Translations under genes and position numbers: made by a program | Shown here: positions 1-6,876 of the stretch, piece by piece | Position numbering within the stretch: position 1 is the stretch's first letter | Layout of the letters: every line of letters begins with the position of its first letter | Notes under the pieces: model-generated | Database searches by the model: none | What the model saw: only the letters and a program-made list of their open reading frames with translations | What the model was told of the DNA's origin: nothing | Origin: CAVQJU01 sp963755195 | GTDB lineage: Bacteria > Acidobacteriota > Vicinamibacteria > Vicinamibacterales > CAVVIG01 | Direction of reading: 5' to 3' | Length of the DNA stretch: 64,000 nt | Assembly (NCBI GenBank): GCA_963755195.1 | Contig: CAVWIZ010000002.1 | Coordinates: forward strand, 744,001 to 808,000

Positions 1-911
1 AGCCGTGCCTTCGCTGAGAAGCTGTGCCAGGAGCGCTGGTCGAGCATCTTGATGCCCATCAGCTCGTCCTGCATGGCCATCGGGACATAGAAGGCGGGCG
101 TGATTGCCGGTAGTCCGCCGCGATAGTCGGCCGGGGCGACGCCGATGATCGTGTAGCTGCGGCGTCCCATCTGCAGCGTGCGTCCGACCACCTGCGGGTC
201 CCCGCCGAAGGCGCGTTGCCAGTAGCCGTGGCTGAGCATCACCACCGGATGGCCGCCGCGCGCGACGTCGTCCTCGGGCTGAATCGCCCGGCCGAGCTGA
301 GGCTCGATGCCCAGGAGCGCGAACGCGCCTCCCGTCACGGCCTCGCCCATGACGGTGGCCGCCGCGCCTCCGCGATCGATTTGCGCGATGGCGAACGTCG
401 ACGCCGCGATCCCGCGGAAGACCTGGGTCGTGCCCTTGCGCAGGTCCTCGATATTCGGGTGGGACATCGGATTGAACCCGCGTCCGGGTTCGGTCTCGTA
501 GATGTTGACGAGCGTCTCGGGGTCAACGAGCGGGGACACGGGGAAGAGCACGGCCTGAGCCACACCGAAGATCGTCGCGTTTGCGCCGATGCCGATCGCG
601 AGCGACAGCACGGCCATCGCGGAGAAGCCCGGATGCCGGCGCAGCGAGCGCAGGCCGTAGCGGACGTCGCGTGCGAGCTTCTCGATGGGGGCGGCTCGGA
701 CCACGTCCCACGTCCGCTCACGCGCTTGGTCCACGCCGCCGAACCGGATCAACGCCTGCCGCCGCGCATCGTCTGTGGTCATACCGGCGCGCCGGTTCTT
801 CTCGATCTGCTGCTCGACATGGAAGCGCATCTCGTCGTCGAGCCCATCCTCGAGTCTCCGCCGGGTCCCGAGCGAACGGAGTCGCCGCAACAGGTTCGCG
901 AACGCGCCCAT
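1..911 (-). CDS. ADOP/MacB-like ABC transporter permease, N-terminal part (partial)
   Basis: Inner-membrane permease of the acidobacterial 'duplicated orphan permease' type. The gene runs off the left edge, so only about 303 N-terminal residues are present. They begin with the family's permease-prefix segment (FANLLRRLRSLGTRRRLEDG, then DEMRFHVEQQIEKN and ALIRFGGVDQARERTWDV). Next come DVRYGLRSLRRHPGFSAMAV, the first transmembrane helix (LSLAIGIGANATIFGVAQAV), and the start of the MacB periplasmic core (VNIYETEPGRGFNPMSHPN). The ATG at 911 lies 9 nt after the upstream padR stop, and an AGAGGG ribosome site overlaps that stop, so the two genes form a translationally linked operon. PadR-ADOP pairing is the usual arrangement. 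The substrate is unknown; ADOPs usually lack an ATPase of their own. Confidence 0.88.
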   Translation of the reverse strand, partial: MGAFANLLRRLRSLGTRRRLEDGLDDEMRFHVEQQIEKNRRAGMTTDDARRQALIRFGGVDQARERTWDVVRAAPIEKLARDVRYGLRSLRRHPGFSAMAVLSLAIGIGANATIFGVAQAVLFPVSPLVDPETLVNIYETEPGRGFNPMSHPNIEDLRKGTTQVFRGIAASTFAIAQIDRGGAAATVMGEAVTGGAFALLGIEPQLGRAIQPEDDVARGGHPVVMLSHGYWQRAFGGDPQVVGRTLQMGRRSYTIIGVAPADYRGGLPAITPAFYVPMAMQDELMGIKMLDQRSWHSFSAKAR

Positions 912-920
912 CAGGCCCTC

Positions 921-1262
921 TCAGTTGACTGCCGTCACGTCCAGAACGAGGTTGATCGCGCGGGACATGCGTCGCCACTGCGCCAGCGATTCGTTCAGGT
1001 GGCGCCGCCCGCGCGCGGTCAACGAGTAGTAGCGCGCGCGCCGGTTGTTGTCGGTGGTGTCCCACTCGGAACGGATGAAGCCCTGCTGCTCCAGGCGATA
1101 GAGCGCCGGATAGAGCGTCCCCTGCCCGAGCTGCAGGACGCGCTCCGACCATTGCTCGATGCGTTCGGTGATCCCCCAGCCGTGCATCGGCTCGAGCTGC
1201 AGGGCCTTCAGCACCAGCATGTCGAGCGTTCCTTGCAGTACGTCGCTGCGGTCCTTGACCAT
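921..1262 (-). CDS. PadR-family transcriptional regulator
   Basis: A winged-helix repressor of 113 residues, the normal size for the short (subfamily 2) PadR proteins. It shows the family core LQGTLDMLVLKALQLEPMHG, GQGTLYPALYRLEQQGFI and RARYYSLTARGRRHL. The reading frame is open further upstream, but the ATG at 1262 matches the family N-terminus and has an AAGGGAG ribosome site just before it. It is the first gene of an operon with the ADOP permease at 1-911 and probably represses that operon. A perfect inverted repeat in its leader (1282-1310) is a candidate operator. The ligand is unknown. Confidence 0.9.
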   Translation of the reverse strand: MVKDRSDVLQGTLDMLVLKALQLEPMHGWGITERIEQWSERVLQLGQGTLYPALYRLEQQGFIRSEWDTTDNNRRARYYSLTARGRRHLNESLAQWRRMSRAINLVLDVTAVN

Positions 1263-1281
1263 CCGGCTCCCTTCGATCAGA

Positions 1282-1318
1282 CGAAAGGAAGCTAGCAGAA
1301 GTTCCTTTCGAACGTCAA
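1282..1318 (-). promoter_or_regulatory. Candidate promoter and operator for the padR-ADOP operon
   Basis: On the minus strand a TTGACG -35-like hexamer (1313-1318) is followed by CGAAAGGAA (1302-1310), an 11-base gap, and TTCCTTTCG (1282-1290), a perfect 9-bp inverted repeat. The -10 would fall inside the inverted repeat (weak TAGCTT). A repressor bound there would cover the promoter. The arms are read directly from the sequence; the regulatory role is inferred. Confidence 0.45.
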
Positions 1319-1377
1319 GGGGAGCCGAGGAGTGATCGGGTGCCTCCACAAGTGTCTGGGGGGGCCTGTCGAGGCGG

Positions 1378-1414
1378 TTGACACATCGCGTCGCGATGTA
1401 TAACATCGCGATGT
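1378..1414 (+). promoter_or_regulatory. Promoter overlapped by a triple PadR-type palindrome; leaderless start
   Basis: TTGACA (1378-1383), a 17-nt spacer and TAACAT (1401-1406) form a good sigma-70 promoter. Its expected start falls at about the ATG at 1415, so the mRNA should be leaderless; no Shine-Dalgarno is present. Overlaid on it are alternating arms ACATCGCG/CGCGATGT (1383-1390, 1392-1399, 1403-1410). These give two overlapping perfect palindromes with 1-nt and 3-nt centres, followed by a further ATGT. ACAT/ATGT half-sites are typical of PadR operators, so autorepression at the -10 is likely. Confidence 0.65.
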
Positions 1415-1738
1415 ATGAACGCCGAGACGCTCAAGGGCCATCTCGACCTGCTGCTCCTCGCCGCTGTCCAATCCAATCCCGCACACGGGTACGCGATCGC
1501 GGAAACGCTTCGCGCCCGCAGCGACGGCGCGTTTGACCTTCCCGAGGGCACCCTCTATCCGGCGCTGCATCGATTGGAGCGCGCCAGATTGCTGGCCAGC
1601 CGCTGGTCGGAGGCCAGCGGCCGTCGCCGCCGGGTCTACCAGCTCACGCAAAAGGGTCACCGGGCGCTGGCCACGAGGCATGGAGAATGGCGCGACTTCG
1701 CGCGTGCCGTGCGTGCGGTCGTCGGAGGTCCCGCATGA
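1415..1738 (+). CDS. PadR-family transcriptional regulator (autoregulated)
   Basis: A second short PadR of 107 residues, with LKGHLDLLLLAAVQSNPAHG, EGTLYPALHRLERARLL and RRVYQLTQKGHRAL. It is divergent from the first padR. Its ATG is the first in frame and sits at the expected transcription start of the overlapping promoter/operator (1378-1414). Its last bases overlap the ATG of the next gene (ATGA), so it is co-expressed with a small membrane protein carrying a permease-prefix-like helical domain. It probably represses its own two-gene operon. Confidence 0.9.
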   Translation: MNAETLKGHLDLLLLAAVQSNPAHGYAIAETLRARSDGAFDLPEGTLYPALHRLERARLLASRWSEASGRRRRVYQLTQKGHRALATRHGEWRDFARAVRAVVGGPA

Positions 1739-2337
1739 GGTCGGCGCCAATTGAGACGTACGTGACCCGGCTTGCTCGCGAGTTGAAGACCCGCGGGCTT
1801 GAGGATCCGAGAATCGTCGAGGAAGCGCGCGAACACCTCGTCGATGCGGTAGAGGATGGGCGACGGCGCGGGTTGTCGATCGAGGCCGCGGAGCACGAGG
1901 CGTTCGAGAGATTTGGCGCGCCCGAAGCGATCGCGGCGCACGTTGTCAGAGAGGGAGCGCGCAGCATGAATCGATTGGCAGTCCTTCTTGGAACGGTCTG
2001 GCTCCGGAAGTGGTGGATTCTCGTGCCCACAGCCTTGACGGCCCTCGTCACCAGTGCCGCGTTCCGCTATTTCCTGCCGACTCACGATCAGCCAGCAGCA
2101 GCGACTCGCGTTGTGCCGGCGGTCGCGCTCAGCGAAGATGAGCGCCTGGCGGCTTTCGGCCACGCCGCCGGTCAGTTGCAGATCAGTCGGCCGATGTCAA
2201 TCTCGAGTCTCGAAAAGCTCATCGCGGAGGTTGGCCTTTCCGGTCGCGACATCAACGTCAACCTCCTCGCGCATGACCCGCGGGGAGGAATCATCCGGGC
2301 CGAGGGAACCGTTCGATTCAACGGCTCGAAGAAATAG
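1735..2337 (+). CDS. Membrane protein with N-terminal HAAS/permease-prefix-like domain
   Basis: 200 residues, starting at the ATG that overlaps the padR stop. The N-terminal 65 residues (ETYVTRLARELKTRG, IVEEAREHLVDAVEDG, EAFERFGAPEAIAAHVV) resemble the soluble helical prefix found in PadR-associated permeases and DUF1700/HAAS proteins. One transmembrane helix follows (WWILVPTALTALVTSAAF). The extracytoplasmic tail of about 110 residues contains SISSLEKLIAEVGLSGRDIN, faintly like a Wzz/chain-length-determinant segment. PadR-HAAS pairs usually control membrane stress or envelope genes. The exact function is unknown. Confidence 0.75.
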   Translation: MRSAPIETYVTRLARELKTRGLEDPRIVEEAREHLVDAVEDGRRRGLSIEAAEHEAFERFGAPEAIAAHVVREGARSMNRLAVLLGTVWLRKWWILVPTALTALVTSAAFRYFLPTHDQPAAATRVVPAVALSEDERLAAFGHAAGQLQISRPMSISSLEKLIAEVGLSGRDINVNLLAHDPRGGIIRAEGTVRFNGSKK

Positions 2338-2417
2338 GTGCGCGAGTCGAGGGCCGGTGCCGGCCGTTCTCTGGAATCTCGGTTCACACGACACGATGGC
2401 CTGATGAGGAGGCGTCG

Positions 2418-3044
2418 ATGCGGAATCTGATTCTCGTGCTCGCGGTAGCCGGAGTCGTGCTCGCCGGTTCGGTGGAGGCTGCGGAGACGCCGGCCGTGTC
2501 GATCGAGCTCGTGCACAACAGCGCCGACGAGCAGCAGGTGAAGGATCAACTCGAGCGGCTGCTGAAGCAGTACGACTTGTCGCGCTGGATCTTCACGAAG
2601 AAGATCCGGATCGAGCAAGGCACGCGCCCCCACAGCCACCCCGTGCTGACGCTCAACACGCGCTACACCACGAACGACCGTCTCATGCTGGCGGGCTTTG
2701 TTCACGAACAGATCCACTGGTTTCTGGTCGGGAAGGGGCGTGACGCGAGCAAAGCGATTGCGGAAGCGGCGCAGCGATATTCGAATGCGCCCGAACGCAT
2801 CGCGGACGGCGGCGCGGGGAATCGCGGTTCGACGACGCTGCATCTCGTGGTGTGCCAGCTCGAGTTCGAATCGCTGCGAGCGCTACTCGGCGCCGACGCC
2901 GCGACGGCTGTCGTCCAAGAGCAGATCAAAGAGGGGGCGTCAGGGCTCGGCTATCAGTGGATCTACCAGAAGGTACTCGACGATCAGGATCAATTGTCGC
3001 AGGTGATTCGCAAACACAAGTTGACGCTGCCTGGAATGCCGTAG
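2418..3044 (+). CDS. Secreted HExxH-containing protein of unknown function
   Basis: 208 residues with a clear signal peptide (MRNLILVLAVAGVVLAGSVE, cleavage near AEA). It contains FVHEQIHWF, a zincin-type HExxH motif with an acidic QLEFESL stretch about 50 residues later that could supply a third ligand. The start follows AGGAGG at 2406-2411, a strong ribosome site. It is probably a periplasmic or lipid-anchored metallopeptidase-like protein. No close family is recognised, and catalysis is inferred only from the motif. It is convergent with the VapBC operon. Confidence 0.7.
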   Translation: MRNLILVLAVAGVVLAGSVEAAETPAVSIELVHNSADEQQVKDQLERLLKQYDLSRWIFTKKIRIEQGTRPHSHPVLTLNTRYTTNDRLMLAGFVHEQIHWFLVGKGRDASKAIAEAAQRYSNAPERIADGGAGNRGSTTLHLVVCQLEFESLRALLGADAATAVVQEQIKEGASGLGYQWIYQKVLDDQDQLSQVIRKHKLTLPGMP

Positions 3045-3118
3045 CTCGTAATATCCCAGCTGCGTCTTCTGCCGCACTGTCAGACCGTGGATCGCCACCG
3101 AACCGCGCTCCGTCGGCA

Positions 3119-3559
3119 TCACCTTCGACGTGTGGACCCAGACAAGACGCTCAGCCCCTCATCTCGAGCTGCCTCGGCTAGCCGATCGTCAAACGCCACG
3201 AAGGGCAGCTTCTGGTTCATCTCACGTTGTAGATAGAGGCAGCTGGCGAGTTGCACAACGTCGCCGGTTCGCAGGCGATGGCGAATCAGCAGTGCCCGCG
3301 CCTCTGCCGTAATCTCCGGAGTGAATTCGACAATGATCAAGGCGGCAAAATCGTCGGCGAGCGACGCCAACGCCCTGTCTCTTTCTTCTACGGTAAACGC
3401 CCCTTCTCGCGCCCGACGCACCAAGGCAGAGGCGACCTCGACTTCCGAAAGGCGGCTCACCGCGGCCGGATCCTTCTTGAGCAGGCGACGTACTAACACG
3501 GCGCCTGGTTCTCGCACGTACCGCTTCACCAACGCGCTCGCGTCAAAGTACCGCGTCAG
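3119..3559 (-). CDS. vapC: PIN-domain toxin (VapC family)
   Basis: A ribonuclease toxin of a type II toxin-antitoxin pair, about 146 residues. All four acidic positions of the PIN fold are visible: the first Asp in YFDASALVKRY, Glu in SEVEVASAL, Asp in TGDVVQLASCL and Asp in VAFDDRLAEAA. No ATG precedes the essential FDAS motif. The only start consistent with a complete PIN domain is the CTG at 3559, which overlaps the antitoxin stop (CTGA), so synthesis is probably coupled to translation of the antitoxin. A TTG at 3532 would remove the first catalytic Asp and was rejected. Confidence 0.85.
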   Translation of the reverse strand: MTRYFDASALVKRYVREPGAVLVRRLLKKDPAAVSRLSEVEVASALVRRAREGAFTVEERDRALASLADDFAALIIVEFTPEITAEARALLIRHRLRTGDVVQLASCLYLQREMNQKLPFVAFDDRLAEAARDEGLSVLSGSTRRR

Positions 3560-3843
3560 AATCGGTCCTCGCGGTCTTCGACCACGGCCTCAGACAGCGC
3601 GCGTCCTCGACTCTGAATCGGCCGAAACGCCCCCATCGCCTTGCGCACAGGAAGGGTGACGGCCCGCTTGCTGGAGAGCTTCAGCAACGCCGATGGCACG
3701 TGCGAGTCTCGCGGCAGCGGTCGCAGTTCGGCAATGGGCTCGCCACGATCCGTCACGAGGACGGTGCGTCCTTCGCGGACGCGGCGGAGATACGTGCCGA
3801 GCCGCGTCTTCAGTTCGCGAGCACCGACGACACTTCGTTCCAT
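3556..3843 (-). CDS. vapB: Phd/YefM-type antitoxin
   Basis: 95 residues from the ATG at 3843. The N-terminal Phd/YefM DNA-binding domain is typical (VVGARELKTRLGTYLRRVRE, VLVTDRGEPIAELRPL). A flexible C-terminal tail (ALLKLSSKRAVTLPVRKAMG, then an acidic VVEDREDRF end) should wrap the PIN toxin. It lies directly upstream of and overlaps vapC. It should neutralise the toxin and autorepress the operon. A longer frame opens at 3879 but lacks family similarity. Confidence 0.85.
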   Translation of the reverse strand: MERSVVGARELKTRLGTYLRRVREGRTVLVTDRGEPIAELRPLPRDSHVPSALLKLSSKRAVTLPVRKAMGAFRPIQSRGRALSEAVVEDREDRF

Positions 3844-3969
3844 GTGGTCATTGTGCCTACATTGAAAGACTCCGGTCAAGTGACGCCGCGATGCACACGG
3901 TCCATGGGAAGGGGAAAAGAGTTGGGGGCGATTTTCGCGATTAACGCCTGGCGGGCAAGCAGTTGGATA

Positions 3970-4046
3970 TGGTGGGCGCTACAGGACTCGAACCTGTGAC
4001 CTCGTGCGTGTGAAGCACGCGCTCTAACCAGCTGAGCTAAGCGCCC
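3970..4046 (-). tRNA. tRNA-Val(CAC)
   Basis: A 77-nt cloverleaf on the minus strand. The acceptor stem is GGGCGCT/AGCGCCC, and the D arm is GCTCAGCTGGTTAGAGC. The anticodon stem is CGTGC/GCACG with loop TTCACAC, giving anticodon CAC, and the T arm is ACAGG-TTCGAGT-CCTGT. The 3' CCA is encoded. It sits downstream of the citrate-synthase-like gene, separated by a tandem array. Confidence 0.97.
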
Positions 4047-4062
4047 GGCAGCCGGGCAAGTC

Positions 4063-4135
4063 TACCAATTACCAAATTACCGAATTACCCGATTACCAAA
4101 TTACCGCGATTACCAAATTACCCGATTACCAAATG
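4063..4135. repeat. 8-bp degenerate tandem array (ACCNRATT)
   Basis: About nine consecutive units of the form ACCAAATT / ACCGAATT / ACCCGATT, with one 9-nt unit. The array fills the space between tRNA-Val and the stop of the citrate-synthase-like gene. It is AT-rich against a very GC-rich background and has no coding potential. Confidence 0.9.
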
Positions 4136-4143
4136 ATTTTGTC

Positions 4144-4935
4144 CTACTTGCGCCCCTCCGGCAAGCGGCGTTCGCCCGAACCGACGTAGTCGGCATCCTT
4201 GGGATCGATCTGCCGCATCGGCGTCTGGTGCGTGCGTTCTTCGTGGGCGTGCGCGATGAGGCCCGGCAGACGCGAGATCAGGAAGACGGCGTTCCCCAAC
4301 TCGTATGCGAAGCCAAGGTCCGCCGTGACGGCCGCAATCGCGCCGTCCACGTTGACGGGCAGCGGATGGTCGAACGCGCCCGCGCGTGTGTCGATGACAT
4401 GCTCGATCGCCCGAAGCAGCCGGACGTGCTCGCCCTCGAGCTCGAGTTCGAGCGCCATCTGAAACAGGCGCGCGGCGCGCGGGTCGCGGGTGTGAAAGCG
4501 GTGACCGAAGCCTGGCGGGGGCTCCTTCGTGCGGATGCAGTCTTCCACCAGCGACTCGGCCGCCTGCTGCAGCGTGCGTCCGGCGCGTACGAGCGCCAGG
4601 CCGGAATCGAGGAACCGCATGCACGTCTCGATGTCGCCGCCATGATGGGGACCGAAGGCCAGGATGCCGGCGGCCACGCAGTCTTTGAGCGGCGCCCCGG
4701 ACGTGGCCACGTTGCGCGCCGCGAGCGTCGACGGCGGCGTGACGCCGTGATCGATCGAAGACACGAGGATGGCCCCGAACATCCGGCCGATCGCCGGCGT
4801 CGGCAGCTCGCCCATGAGCAGCAGGTAGGCGGCTTCGGCAAACGACAGCCGTCCCATCATCTCGTCGAGCGGATAGCCGCGCACGAGAATCTTGTTCGGC
4901 TGAATCGATGTGATGGAGGTCTGCCAGTGGCTCAT
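4144..4935 (-). CDS. Short citrate synthase homologue, probable citryl-CoA lyase
   Basis: 263 residues, far shorter than ordinary citrate synthases (about 370-430). It keeps the two catalytic histidine regions (AFGPHHGGDIE and GFGHRFHTRDPRAARLF) and the fold's C-terminal part (PVNVDGAIAAVTADLGF, FLISRLPGLIAHAHEE). Proteins of this length and motif set are usually annotated citryl-CoA lyase, related to the C-terminal part of ATP-citrate lyase; that assignment is inference. The ATG at 4935 is preferred over the GTG at 4944 because AAGGTG sits at ribosome-binding distance only from the former. It lies with upp and hpt on the minus strand, but no reductive-TCA partner is nearby. Confidence 0.75.
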   Translation of the reverse strand: MSHWQTSITSIQPNKILVRGYPLDEMMGRLSFAEAAYLLLMGELPTPAIGRMFGAILVSSIDHGVTPPSTLAARNVATSGAPLKDCVAAGILAFGPHHGGDIETCMRFLDSGLALVRAGRTLQQAAESLVEDCIRTKEPPPGFGHRFHTRDPRAARLFQMALELELEGEHVRLLRAIEHVIDTRAGAFDHPLPVNVDGAIAAVTADLGFAYELGNAVFLISRLPGLIAHAHEERTHQTPMRQIDPKDADYVGSGERRLPEGRK

Positions 4936-4974
4936 GGACGTCACCTTATTCAGCGCCTCGCAACCGGACCATGT

Positions 4975-4990
4975 GACAACTCGACAACTC
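4975..4990. repeat. Two copies of GACAACTC
   Basis: A short direct duplication (GACAACTC twice, then GAT) in the 60-bp gap between the upp stop and the start of the citrate-synthase-like gene. It is the smallest of the gene-junction tandem arrays in this window. Confidence 0.6.
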
Positions 4991-4995
4991 GATCG

Positions 4996-5625
4996 CTACA
5001 GGGTGCCGTACAGGCGGTCGCCGAAGTCGCCGAGCCCGGGGACGATGTACTTCTGCGCGTTCAGACGCTCGTCGACGACCGGCGTGTAGATGATGACGTC
5101 AGGGTGATCGCGTTCGACGCACGCGACGCCTTCCGGCGCCGCGACGATGCACACGATGCGGACGCTCCTGGCGCCCGCGCGCCGCAGCAGTGCCAGGGCC
5201 GCGGATGCACTGCCGCCGGTTGCCAGCATCGGATCGATCATCATCACATAGCTCTGGTCGAGTCTGTCCGGCAGCTTCGAGTAGTACTGCGACGCTATCG
5301 CCGTGTGCTCGTCGCGCTGCAGGCCGATGTATCCGACGCGGGCCGACGGCACGAGCTCGAGTACCGCGTCGAGCATGCCCAGGCCGGCGCGCAGCACCGG
5401 CACGACGACCACGTCGGACGCGACCCTTCGTCCATCGGCGGGTCCTATCGGCGTGTCGACCGTGACGTTCGAGGTCGGCACTTCGCGAAGCGCCTCGGCC
5501 GCCAGCAGAACGCTGATGCGCGTCGCGAGGCGCCGAAACGCGTCGGGCGGCGTCCGCTTGTCGCGCAGCGAGACGAGCGCGTCGTGCACGAGCGGGTGAT
5601 CAACGAGCTGAACCGGCACGGACAA
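4996..5625 (-). CDS. upp: Uracil phosphoribosyltransferase
   Basis: Pyrimidine salvage enzyme making UMP from uracil and PRPP in the cytoplasm. Its 209 residues are the standard length. It shows the PRPP-binding loop MMIDPMLATGGSASAAL, the VVPVLRAGLGMLDAVLELVP segment and the uracil-binding end KYIVPGLGDFGDRLYGT. It is separated by only about 20 nt from the upstream hpt gene, so the two salvage enzymes form an operon. Confidence 0.97.
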   Translation of the reverse strand: MSVPVQLVDHPLVHDALVSLRDKRTPPDAFRRLATRISVLLAAEALREVPTSNVTVDTPIGPADGRRVASDVVVVPVLRAGLGMLDAVLELVPSARVGYIGLQRDEHTAIASQYYSKLPDRLDQSYVMMIDPMLATGGSASAALALLRRAGARSVRIVCIVAAPEGVACVERDHPDVIIYTPVVDERLNAQKYIVPGLGDFGDRLYGTL

Positions 5626-5646
5626 AACTATACACGATGCCGGACG

Positions 5647-6159
5647 CTACCCGAGGACGGCGATATGCGACAGATTGCGGTACTGTTCCGCGTAGTCGAG
5701 CCCGTAGCCCACGACGAATCGATCGTCGATCGAGAAGCCGATATATTCGACCGCGACGTCCACCTGACGCCGCGACGGCTTGCTCAGGAGACACGCCGTA
5801 CGGAGCGACTTGGGATTTCTGGCGCGGAGAATGTCCTGCAGGTATGTGAGCGTCAGGCCCGTGTCCACGATGTCCTCGACGATGACGACGTCGCGTCCGT
5901 CGAGGCCGCTGTCGAGGTCCTTGAGCATCCGCACTTCGCCCGAGGTGGTGGTGCCTTTCTTGTAGCTCGACACGGCCATGAAATCGAGCGACACGGCGCC
6001 GGTCATGTGGCGGACGAGGTCGGACAAGAAGATGAAGGCGCCCTTGAGCACGGCTACCAGGTGGACCTCGCCCGGACAGTCGCGCCGGATTTCCGCCGCC
6101 AGTTCGGCGACCCGTTTCTGAATCTGCTGTTCAGAGAGTAGGATTTCGGTTGGGATCAT
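5647..6159 (-). CDS. hpt: Hypoxanthine phosphoribosyltransferase
   Basis: Purine salvage enzyme converting hypoxanthine/guanine plus PRPP to IMP/GMP. 170 residues, including LVAVLKGAFIFLSDLVRHM, the flexible-loop motif SYKKGTTTSGEV, the PRPP motif VVIVEDIVDTGLTLTYL and the C-terminal KPSRRQVDVAVEYIGFSI. The frame is open far upstream through a tandem array. The ATG at 6159 gives the family N-terminus (IPTEILLSEQQIQKRVAELA); an ATG at 6177 is a less likely alternative. It is divergent from the rpiB-like gene. Confidence 0.95.
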   Translation of the reverse strand: MIPTEILLSEQQIQKRVAELAAEIRRDCPGEVHLVAVLKGAFIFLSDLVRHMTGAVSLDFMAVSSYKKGTTTSGEVRMLKDLDSGLDGRDVVIVEDIVDTGLTLTYLQDILRARNPKSLRTACLLSKPSRRQVDVAVEYIGFSIDDRFVVGYGLDYAEQYRNLSHIAVLG

Positions 6160-6177
6160 GGGATTCACGCGATTCAT

Positions 6178-6224
6178 AGGTTCGAGAGGTTCGAGGTTCA
6201 GAGGTTCGAGAGGTTCGAGAGGTT
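6178..6224. repeat. 9-bp degenerate tandem array (AGGTTCGAG)
   Basis: About five units of AGGTTCGAG, some shortened to 7-8 nt, filling the gap between the divergent hpt and rpiB-like genes. Any promoters for these two genes must overlap or flank the array. Confidence 0.9.
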
Positions 6225-6237
6225 GCATGATAATCGC

Positions 6238-6876
6238 ATGAAGCGGTTCGAGATCATCACCGAAAGCGACGCGAGAGTGCTCGAGCGCGGCGAGACGGTG
6301 ATGCTGGTCAAGGGCGGCCATATTACGCCACTGGCGCAGGATACGCTGAACGATCGGCGTGTCACGGTGGTGCGCGAGGGCCGGGTGTCCGACGACGAGG
6401 CGTCGCTCGTGCCGCGGGCCGAGGTGCGCGCCGTCGCAATCGGGAGCGACCATACCGGTGTCGCGCTTCGGCGGACGCTGGTGGCCTTTCTGCGAAGCCG
6501 CGGCCTGGCCGTCAACGACCTGGGAACCGAGTCGAGCGAGCCGGTGGACTATCCCGACGTGGCCGCGGCGGTCGCCGACGCGGTCGCACGCGGCGAGGCC
6601 GACGCCGGCATCGTCATCGACGGCGCCGGAATCGGATCGGCGATCGCCGCCAACAAGGTCAACGGCGTGCGGGCCGTCATGGCGACCACCGAAACGATTG
6701 CGCGGTATTCGCGGGAACACAATGGCGCGAACGTGCTGGCCCTGGGCGCGACGCTCGTCACGGCGGACGAGGCGCGCGCGATCGTCACGACCTGGCTGAC
6801 GACCACGATGCGCGAGCCCCGGTATATTCGCCGGCTCGCGAAGATCCGCGATATCGAGCAACGGCGGCGCTCGTGA
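6238..6876 (+). CDS. RpiB/LacAB-type sugar-phosphate isomerase homologue with N-terminal extension
   Basis: 212 residues; about 65 N-terminal residues precede a normal RpiB domain. The domain has VAIGSDHTGVALRRTLVAFL, the D-x-x-DYPDVAAAVADAV segment, GAGIGSAIAANKVNGVRA and REHNGANVLALGA. The residue aligned with the usual catalytic Cys of RpiB (CGTGIG) is Asp here (IDGAGIG), so classical ribose-5-phosphate isomerisation is doubtful. The N-terminal stretch (FEIITESDARVLERG, GGHITPLAQDTLNDRRVTVV) resembles a module seen at the start of several bacterial-microcompartment proteins (EutT-like). Its last codon overlaps the deoC start. The substrate is unknown. Confidence 0.75.
   Translation: MKRFEIITESDARVLERGETVMLVKGGHITPLAQDTLNDRRVTVVREGRVSDDEASLVPRAEVRAVAIGSDHTGVALRRTLVAFLRSRGLAVNDLGTESSEPVDYPDVAAAVADAVARGEADAGIVIDGAGIGSAIAANKVNGVRAVMATTETIARYSREHNGANVLALGATLVTADEARAIVTTWLTTTMREPRYIRRLAKIRDIEQRRRS

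Noticed and set aside
4063..4135. CRISPR-like repeats
   Set aside because: Units are 8 bp, contiguous and degenerate; there are no spacers and no cas genes. The same applies to all other arrays in the window.
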